6,882 nucleotides of DNA, from contig JAGLNZ010000194.1 of NCBI GenBank assembly GCA_023139225.1, positions 1-6,882 of the forward strand, in the 5' to 3' direction. Numbering within the stretch: the first letter of the stretch is position 1; each line of letters opens with the position of its first letter. This stretch comes from Desulfobacula sp. Lineage in GTDB: Bacteria; Desulfobacterota; Desulfobacteria; Desulfobacterales; Desulfobacteraceae. The translations under genes were made by a program, and so were the position numbers. Of the stretch, positions 1 through 5,125 are shown in pieces. The notes under the pieces are model-generated. The model was not told the DNA's origin. It searched no databases and was given only the letters and a program-made list of their open reading frames with translations.

Positions 1-972
1 ATATTACAAAATTACAGAAATCCAAAAGATATTGAATGGGCACAGCATAATGCCACAATTGTAGTGGATACAACCGGGCAGTTTCTGGATCCTTCCCTGG
101 GGGCAGATGCAGCAAAAGGTTCCATCCGGGGCCATATTGAAGCAGGCGCCCAAAAAGTGGTTGCCTCGGCCCCCTTTAAACTTAAAGAGGGGGCGACAAT
201 GCCTGAAGATAGCGTTACAACCGTCATGGGGATCAATGATGGAGATTATGACCCAACAACGCATGTGATTATTTCCAATGCATCCTGCACCACCACCTGT
301 CTGTCCCATATGATCAAGCCGCTGCTGGATTATTTCGGTATTGATAGAATCCTTTCCGCTTCCATGGCAACCGTGCACGCTGCTACAGGATCACAGCAGG
401 TGCTGGATCGGTTGCCGAAATCAGGGGCCAAAGACTTAAGAAAAAACAGGTCCATCATGAATAATATTATTCTGACCACAACCGGGGCTGCAAAAGCATT
501 GCAACTGGTTATCCCGGAAATGTCCACCATTGGATTTATTGCCGAATCAGTGCGAATCCCGACAGCAACCGGCTCTTTGATTATTTTGGTGATGAATTTC
601 CAGGAAGAACTGAATAAAAAGCCCATTCGAAGGGACTTGATTAACTCGATTTATGAAAATGCAGAAAAAACCAATACAAACGGATACCTGATGTACACGG
701 ATAAACAAAACGTCTCTTCCGATATTATCGGAACACCAAGTGCTGCCGCTGTTATTGAAGGCCATGAAACCCATACGCGTACCGGGGCCATTAACATCAA
801 CCTTGAGCATGTGCGCGGTATAGACAAAAATATACTGGATATGATCAAAGATCAGGTTACCAGCATCCAGGTCACCCAGGCTGTGATTTACGGATGGTAT
901 GACAATGAAATGGGAAGTTATGTCAATATGCTGGGCGACAGGATCGTATCCATTGCAGAATCAATGCATTAG
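1..972 (+). CDS. Divergent glyceraldehyde-3-phosphate dehydrogenase, 5'-truncated by window edge
   Basis: This cytoplasmic enzyme family oxidises glyceraldehyde 3-phosphate to 1,3-bisphosphoglycerate with NAD(P) and phosphate. The frame is open from base 1, so the start is outside the window; the GTG at 64 is internal, because the family sequence continues upstream of it. 323 residues are visible. Hallmarks are a TTGQF segment near the end of the NAD-binding domain (70-87), SNASCTTTC with the catalytic Cys at 286-288, VHAATGSQQ with the catalytic His at 376-378, TTTGAAKA, a RIPTATGS phosphate-site segment, and WYDNE at 895-909. Oddities: the usual SCTTNC motif reads SCTTTC (Asn to Thr at 295-297); WYDNE is followed by MGSYVNML instead of the common W/TGYS; and about 57 residues separate the SSDIIG segment from WYDNE, roughly 30 more than in classical GapA. 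It may therefore belong to a long or divergent GAPDH subfamily. Family assignment is firm, while cofactor and direction of use are unknown. It ends with TAG and converges on the kinase gene. Confidence 0.9.
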   Translation: MLQNYRNPKDIEWAQHNATIVVDTTGQFLDPSLGADAAKGSIRGHIEAGAQKVVASAPFKLKEGATMPEDSVTTVMGINDGDYDPTTHVIISNASCTTTCLSHMIKPLLDYFGIDRILSASMATVHAATGSQQVLDRLPKSGAKDLRKNRSIMNNIILTTTGAAKALQLVIPEMSTIGFIAESVRIPTATGSLIILVMNFQEELNKKPIRRDLINSIYENAEKTNTNGYLMYTDKQNVSSDIIGTPSAAAVIEGHETHTRTGAININLEHVRGIDKNILDMIKDQVTSIQVTQAVIYGWYDNEMGSYVNMLGDRIVSIAESMH

Positions 973-1011
973 GATATCGCATATTATTTACAACAGGCAT
1001 AATGCAAATTA

Positions 1012-3765
1012 TTAAGTATCTTTAACCGGAAGCGTTATAATAAACTCCGTTCCCTGTAAAGGGACAGACCGGACACTAAGGGTTCCTTTGTGATTTTCGG
1101 TTATAATAAAAAATGAGACCGACATGCCGAGACCTGTGCCTGTTCCCACGGGTTTTGTTGTAAAAAACGGGTCAAATACTCTTTTTCGTGTCTTTTCATC
1201 CATGCCCGGGCCATTGTCCCTGATGGACACCAAAACCTGTGAATCCTTTTTTTCCACCGTGAGGATCAATACCGGCGGCTTTCCATCACAGGTTCCTTCC
1301 AGTGCCATGGCCTGGGCGCCATTCTGGAGGATATTGAAAAATACCTGCTGGATTTTGGTTTGCGCGCACATAACCACGGGCAGATTTTTTTGATATTGTC
1401 TTTTTATGCGTATCAATTTGAAGTCGTATTTTTTTTTCAAATTATAATCCGCGCTTGCCAGTTCGATAGTGCTGTCAAGAAGTTTATCCAGCCCGCATTC
1501 TGAAAAATTTGATTTCTCCATCCTGGCAAAGCTGAGCATATTTCTTACAATGCCGGCAGCCCTTTTGCCGGCATCGTTAATGCTATCTATGATGTTCACA
1601 AGGTCACGTTTTTCAATATAATTACGCAATCCATCCATGGAAATATTGCAATTTTTTGCCGCCTTTTGGTTGGCAGGCAGATCTTTGGTAAGGCGGTTTT
1701 TTAGAACAGAAGCATTTTGAAGGATACCGGCCAGAGGATTGTTAATTTCATGGGCCATTCCTGCTGTTAGGCCTCCCAAGGATACCATTTTTTCAGTCTG
1801 AATCATAATTTCCTCAAGCCGCACCTGTTCTGTTATATCATCTATCCTTATCACTGCACCGCTCTGGCTGATTCCTGAAAGGGGATAAATTGTTGTGCTG
1901 AAAAATCGAATTTCATTATCAACCTTTTGAAGAATTTTTGCTTCTTTATAAGGCAGCCTGTTGATAAGAGCCGTTTTTATTTTATCCATTTTATCTGAAA
2001 GCTGTGGATAAAGATCCTTTACCTCTCTGCCGAGAGCCTGGTTGGATTCTATCCCCAGGATTTTTTGGGCTTCAGCATTCCACAGGGTTACTTTGAAGTC
2101 CTGGTCAACACCTATAATGACCGACGGCATGGAATCAATAACACTGCTTAAAAGATTGCGCAGATGAAAAAGTTCTGCCCGGTCTTTTTTGTGTTCGCTC
2201 ATATCACGAATAATGGCTAATATTGCCTCGACATCACCGTACTGGATAATCCTTAAGGAAATATAAGCGGGCCATGATTTTCCTGCTGGGGATTTAAAAT
2301 CAAGTTCAAAGTTCCTGATAACCAGGTCTTTAAAAAGCTGTTTGAGCATTCTTTCGCGGATTTCAGGATTTTTATAAAAATCTGTGACATTCTGTTTTAA
2401 AAGTTTTTGTTTTGAATCCGCACAACTCATTTTTAAAAAAGCATCATTAAAAGAGAGTATTTCTCCTGTCGAAGTGGAAATGCAGATGCCGTCAGGGGCG
2501 AATTCAAACAGGTTCCTGTATTTTTCCTCAGCTTTTTGAAGGGCAAAAATCCTGTTTTTAATAGAATCCTGCATTTTTGAAAAACTTTTGGCCAATGTTC
2601 CAAATTCATCTTTTTTCCTGGTAGTTATTCTTTTGTCAAGATCCCCTTTGGCTATCTTTGATGTAATATTGGTAAAAGCAATAATTGGATTGATAAAAAA
2701 TCTTGTTACAAGAAAAAGCGCACAAGGCAAAAGAACTGCCATTACAGCCAGGGTAACCAGAATCAACGTTTTTATTATCTGCCATGTATTTTCTTTGGCC
2801 ATCTGTTTTGAATGGAGCACGGCAAAGGATGCAAGATGATCCTGGTTGATCATAACGGGCAGCACGCCCTGGAAATAACCTTTTTTGGCCACGACCATTT
2901 CATTAAGAATTATTTTTTGATTTTTTCTTGTGTTTGCTGAAGCTTTGCTGTTTTTTAAATCTAAGTTTGAATATTCATTCATATTCCCGGCACTAAAGTT
3001 TTTTTCCAAAAAGATATTCAGTTTTGAGCTTGTCAGTCTTGCTGTTCTCTTAATAAAGGTTTTATCCAATTTTTTAACCGCTTTAACAAAGCCCCATCTT
3101 TGTGGTTTAAAACCGTCTTTTTCAGGGTCATAAGTGTCTGCTATTATAGGGGCATAAGCTGCAAGGCAAAGAAAATTGTCTATTATTTCAAACCTTATTT
3201 GAACCTGGTCTGCCACCTGTGATTTATAATTCAGCTCAAAATCAGCAGGCAGGCTTTTTGCCACAGCCCATGTATCGTAAGAAAATGTAATGTCATGCCC
3301 CTTTTCAACGGCGGCAATTTTACACATAAATTCCGGCTGCATATGTACATATCCGATCTCGGTTTTTGAATCATGAAATAATGCAAAACAGATCAGGTCT
3401 GAGTTGGCATCATAGATCGCAGCTTTCCAGATACCCGCAACAATCCCGGTATTAAAGAGTGATTTTGCAACTTTTTCATACATCTGTCTTACAGTGAGGT
3501 AACCTAAGATTTCCCTGTTTTCTGACAGGAATCGTATTTTTTCCCCCATGTTTGCGCCGGTTGCAAGTTGAGATGTATCCAGAGCAAGGGCATCTTTGTC
3601 GTCCTGGATAATTTCTTCAATAATATTAAAGGATTTAAGGATAAGATCATGGGAGATGTTTTTGTTTTGTGTTGTAATAAGGACAGCCACAATAGCGGTT
3701 GTGATCATCATGATCACAATGATAATCGTGGAAAGAGAGAAACTGACCTTTTGTTTAAGGTTCAT
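1012..3765 (-). CDS. Membrane sensor histidine kinase (sensor domain-HAMP-PAS-PAS-HisKA-HATPase)
   Basis: This is a 917-residue inner-membrane two-component kinase that autophosphorylates on His and passes phosphate to a response regulator. Visible order: TM1 (about 9-32); an extracytoplasmic sensor region (33-328), probably Cache/PAS-like but not firmly recognised; TM2 (about 331-357); HAMP (about 356-408); PAS1 (about 413-527, FEFAPDGI start); PAS2 (about 537-650, SMPSVIIGVD start); a DHp/HisKA domain with AHEINNPL, phosphoacceptor His672 (bases 1750-1752); and a catalytic ATPase domain (about 760-914). In the ATPase, the N box is NILQNGAQA (811-819), G1 is DNGPGM (850-855), the F box is FDPFFTTK (864-871) and G2 is GTGTGLGMS (874-882). 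All catalytic boxes are intact. The two DHp helices are separated by an unusually long loop (about 693-722). There is no receiver domain, and no response regulator lies nearby in the window. The ATG directly follows the TAA of the binding-protein gene, so translation is probably coupled. The ligand is unknown; a binding-protein-delivered signal is inferred. Confidence 0.95.
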   Translation of the reverse strand: MNLKQKVSFSLSTIIIVIMMITTAIVAVLITTQNKNISHDLILKSFNIIEEIIQDDKDALALDTSQLATGANMGEKIRFLSENREILGYLTVRQMYEKVAKSLFNTGIVAGIWKAAIYDANSDLICFALFHDSKTEIGYVHMQPEFMCKIAAVEKGHDITFSYDTWAVAKSLPADFELNYKSQVADQVQIRFEIIDNFLCLAAYAPIIADTYDPEKDGFKPQRWGFVKAVKKLDKTFIKRTARLTSSKLNIFLEKNFSAGNMNEYSNLDLKNSKASANTRKNQKIILNEMVVAKKGYFQGVLPVMINQDHLASFAVLHSKQMAKENTWQIIKTLILVTLAVMAVLLPCALFLVTRFFINPIIAFTNITSKIAKGDLDKRITTRKKDEFGTLAKSFSKMQDSIKNRIFALQKAEEKYRNLFEFAPDGICISTSTGEILSFNDAFLKMSCADSKQKLLKQNVTDFYKNPEIRERMLKQLFKDLVIRNFELDFKSPAGKSWPAYISLRIIQYGDVEAILAIIRDMSEHKKDRAELFHLRNLLSSVIDSMPSVIIGVDQDFKVTLWNAEAQKILGIESNQALGREVKDLYPQLSDKMDKIKTALINRLPYKEAKILQKVDNEIRFFSTTIYPLSGISQSGAVIRIDDITEQVRLEEIMIQTEKMVSLGGLTAGMAHEINNPLAGILQNASVLKNRLTKDLPANQKAAKNCNISMDGLRNYIEKRDLVNIIDSINDAGKRAAGIVRNMLSFARMEKSNFSECGLDKLLDSTIELASADYNLKKKYDFKLIRIKRQYQKNLPVVMCAQTKIQQVFFNILQNGAQAMALEGTCDGKPPVLILTVEKKDSQVLVSIRDNGPGMDEKTRKRVFDPFFTTKPVGTGTGLGMSVSFFIITENHKGTLSVRSVPLQGTEFIITLPVKDT
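3699..3719. repeat. 21-base perfect inverted repeat inside the kinase TM1 coding region
   Basis: Arms TTGTGATCAT and ATGATCACAA flank a single central C (3709). The element lies about 45-65 bases inside the kinase gene, in codons for the first transmembrane helix (IVIMMITT). It may be an accident of Ile/Met/Thr codons, an internal operator, or an mRNA hairpin near the start of the kinase reading frame. The repeat is seen directly; any function is unproven. Confidence 0.6.
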
Positions 3766-3768
3766 TTA
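3763..3768 (-). promoter_or_regulatory. Stop-start junction (TAA-ATG) coupling binding protein and kinase translation
   Basis: Read on the minus strand, the binding-protein stop TAA (3766-3768) is followed with no spacer by the kinase ATG (3763-3765). The only Shine-Dalgarno-like stretch before that ATG is GGGTGA, inside the last codons of the binding-protein gene. Such zero-base junctions normally mean co-transcription and ribosome hand-over, which implies matched production of the two proteins. The junction is seen directly; the coupling is inferred. Confidence 0.75.
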
Positions 3769-4968
3769 AAATTCACCCATGTTGCAGTCTTTATCCTTGG
3801 GGTCCATGTATGCATCCTGTGCTGATACCTGGCCGACGATTTCATAATGGGCATAGGGTTTTTTTACATTTTTTGTTTTTTTAACCTTAACAATGTATGC
3901 GGTTCCCACCTGCATGTGATCTTCTGCCCTTATAAGGCCCGGGTTTGCAAAAATATCATTAAAGGTATGGCCTTCAAGCTGTTCTACCACCTTTTTAACA
4001 TTTTTGGTGCCGGCCCTTTTTACGGCTTCAAGAAATTGTGTAACCGCGCTATAGGTGCCGGCATTAAACGTACTGGGGGGCCTGTTGAATTGTTTAAACC
4101 AGTTTTCAACAAATTTTTGAGATCCCGGATTATCAATCTCCCAATACCAGGAGACAGCGCCGTAATCCCCGGCAAAGATATCCTCGCCGGCTGCTTCAAG
4201 TCCTCCGATATACAAGGAGGGAAGAATAAAAGCTATTTTTTCTTTGAGTCCCATTCTTATGGCCTCTTTTACCACACTGATAGTGTCCCTTCCGGCGTTA
4301 AGAACCAACAATACATCAGGTTCGGCTTTTTTTACCTTGAGAAGATGGCGGGTAAAATCAGCTGTTCCCAAGGGCGCCATCTCATTTCCAAGGAAGACGC
4401 CTTGTTTTTTTCTAAGGGCGTTTTTAAAATGTTTTAAAAGATCATATCCCCATTCATAGTCGGCTGTAATGGCAAACCATTTTTTTCCAATGTTTTGTGC
4501 TGCCCACAATCCCACGGCAGTGGCCTGCATATAGGTGCTGTAGCACCAGTCAAAGGTGTATTTGTTACAGTCTTTGCCGGTGTGGCGGGTCGTCCCCGAG
4601 GTAATACTGAAGAATAATTTTTTATTTTGTTTGGCTTTATTGGAAACAGCAAGGGCGGCGGTGCTGTTGGGACAGTCAAAGATTGCATCCACTTTTTGTT
4701 TTTCATAAAGTTCTGACGCCATTTGATTGGCAAGTTCGGGTTTAAGTTGAAAATCCCGGTAGAGCAATTCGATTTCTTTTCCAAGAACTCTTCCTCCGAA
4801 ATCCTCAATTGCCATTTTGGCCGCATCAACATTGGAAGCTGTAATTGCAGAGTATGGGCCGGACATGTCGGTTAAAACAGCAATTCTGACCGGGTCGTTG
4901 GCAAGGAGGGGCCGGGCTACAAAAAAAGTAAAAAAAAGGATCACTAATATTAAATACCTGCAATTCAT
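3766..4968 (-). CDS. Type-1 periplasmic substrate-binding protein (LivJ/AmiC-like)
   Basis: This is a 400-residue secreted ligand-binding protein of the Peripla_BP_6 / branched-chain-amino-acid type. Residues 1-23 form a signal peptide (MNCRY, a hydrophobic core, then RPLLA before ND) with likely cleavage after Ala23. There is no lipobox, so a soluble periplasmic protein is expected. The mature N-terminus VRIAVLTDMSGPYS is the classic first strand and ligand loop of the fold. Other ligand-cleft landmarks are CPNSTAALAVS (99-109), SGTTRHTGKDC (124-134), DYEWGYD (170-176) and GDYGAVSWYWE (268-277), the last rich in aromatic residues. Cys99, 134, 142 and 395 in the mature protein could form disulfides. 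The tail, with a Cys six residues from the end, resembles many proteins of this family. A strong Shine-Dalgarno supports the ATG at 4966-4968. No permease or ATPase gene is adjacent; instead the gene abuts a sensor kinase, so a sensory role is inferred. The ligand cannot be read from sequence; amino acids, amides, urea and aromatic acids are all known ligands of the wider family. Confidence 0.92.
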   Translation of the reverse strand: MNCRYLILVILFFTFFVARPLLANDPVRIAVLTDMSGPYSAITASNVDAAKMAIEDFGGRVLGKEIELLYRDFQLKPELANQMASELYEKQKVDAIFDCPNSTAALAVSNKAKQNKKLFFSITSGTTRHTGKDCNKYTFDWCYSTYMQATAVGLWAAQNIGKKWFAITADYEWGYDLLKHFKNALRKKQGVFLGNEMAPLGTADFTRHLLKVKKAEPDVLLVLNAGRDTISVVKEAIRMGLKEKIAFILPSLYIGGLEAAGEDIFAGDYGAVSWYWEIDNPGSQKFVENWFKQFNRPPSTFNAGTYSAVTQFLEAVKRAGTKNVKKVVEQLEGHTFNDIFANPGLIRAEDHMQVGTAYIVKVKKTKNVKKPYAHYEIVGQVSAQDAYMDPKDKDCNMGEF

Positions 4969-4972
4969 TTTA

Positions 4973-4980
4973 CCCTCCTT
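4973..4980 (-). promoter_or_regulatory. Strong Shine-Dalgarno of the binding-protein gene
   Basis: On the minus strand AAGGAGGG lies four bases before the ATG at 4966-4968 (AAGGAGGGTAAAATG). This is a near-complete match to the anti-Shine-Dalgarno sequence and fixes the start codon. It suggests high translation of the binding protein, as expected for an abundant periplasmic receptor. Confidence 0.88.
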
Positions 4981-5096
4981 TTTTCATTAAAGAAGCCGTG
5001 CGTTTAAGATATATTGCACAAACTTAAATAAATTGGAAATATTTTTATATTTTCCTTAAAAAAATTTTAAAAAAGAATCTTAAAAAGCAGGTATTG

Positions 5097-5123
5097 CTGT
5101 CATGATCATGACAGTCTTTTTTT
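5097..5123. terminator. Perfect 18-base palindrome with flanking T run: terminator or operator
   Basis: CTGTCATGATCATGACAG (5097-5114) is a perfect palindrome. On the plus strand it is followed at once by TCTTTTTTT (5115-5123), giving the form of an intrinsic terminator for plus-strand transcripts, although no plus-strand gene is near. On the minus strand it lies 11 bases after the RND stop codon, preceded by an A run; the nearest T run (five T) comes about ten bases later. It could end the RND transcript as a hairpin with a 7-bp stem and GATC loop, or act as a dyad operator about 130 bases before the binding-protein ATG. The stem is only moderately GC-rich, so terminator strength is doubtful. 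Confidence 0.45.
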
Positions 5124-5125
5124 GA

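Larger units (their letters stand above)
4969..5125 (-). promoter_or_regulatory. AT-rich leader and probable promoter region of the binding protein-kinase operon
   Basis: These 157 bases separate the RND gene from the binding-protein gene, both on the minus strand. The stretch is strongly AT-rich, with long A and T runs around 5055-5085 that could serve as UP-element-like DNA. No convincing -35/-10 pair can be picked: weak options lie around 5005-5040 (AATATATC-like -10 boxes), and no sigma-54 GG/GC signature is visible. Small inverted repeats are TTTAAG/CTTAAA (5003-5008 and 5023-5028) and an imperfect stem GGAAATAT/ATATTTTCC (5035-5055). The strongest element is the palindrome at 5097-5114. 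The presence of a promoter is inferred from gap length and composition only. Confidence 0.4.

Noticed and set aside
64..972. GAPDH starting at the GTG codon at 64
   Set aside because: The reading frame is open to base 1 and the upstream codons fit the NAD-binding domain, so the GTG is internal.
965..1011. Intrinsic terminator between the convergent GAPDH and kinase genes
   Set aside because: Only a weak TGCATT/AATGCA repeat with a loop of about 30 bases is present, with no T run on either strand.
1552..1584. Repeated TGCCGGCA in the kinase gene
   Set aside because: Two nearby copies of a short self-complementary octamer in Ala/Gly codons are easily explained by chance.
3700..3718. CRP/FNR-type operator
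   Set aside because: The half-sites look like TGTGA and TCACA, but the nine-base spacer does not fit the six-base CRP spacing, and the site is inside a coding region.
3847..4437. 196-residue plus-strand reading frame
   Set aside because: It lies antisense to the binding-protein gene, has no Shine-Dalgarno or recognisable domain, and looks like a shadow frame.
4434..4832. 132-residue minus-strand reading frame overlapping the binding-protein gene
   Set aside because: It is an out-of-frame shadow inside a well-supported coding region, with low-complexity composition.
3766..4968. Part of a complete branched-chain amino acid ABC transporter operon
   Set aside because: No permease or ATPase gene is in the window; the flanking genes on the same strand are a kinase and an RND pump.
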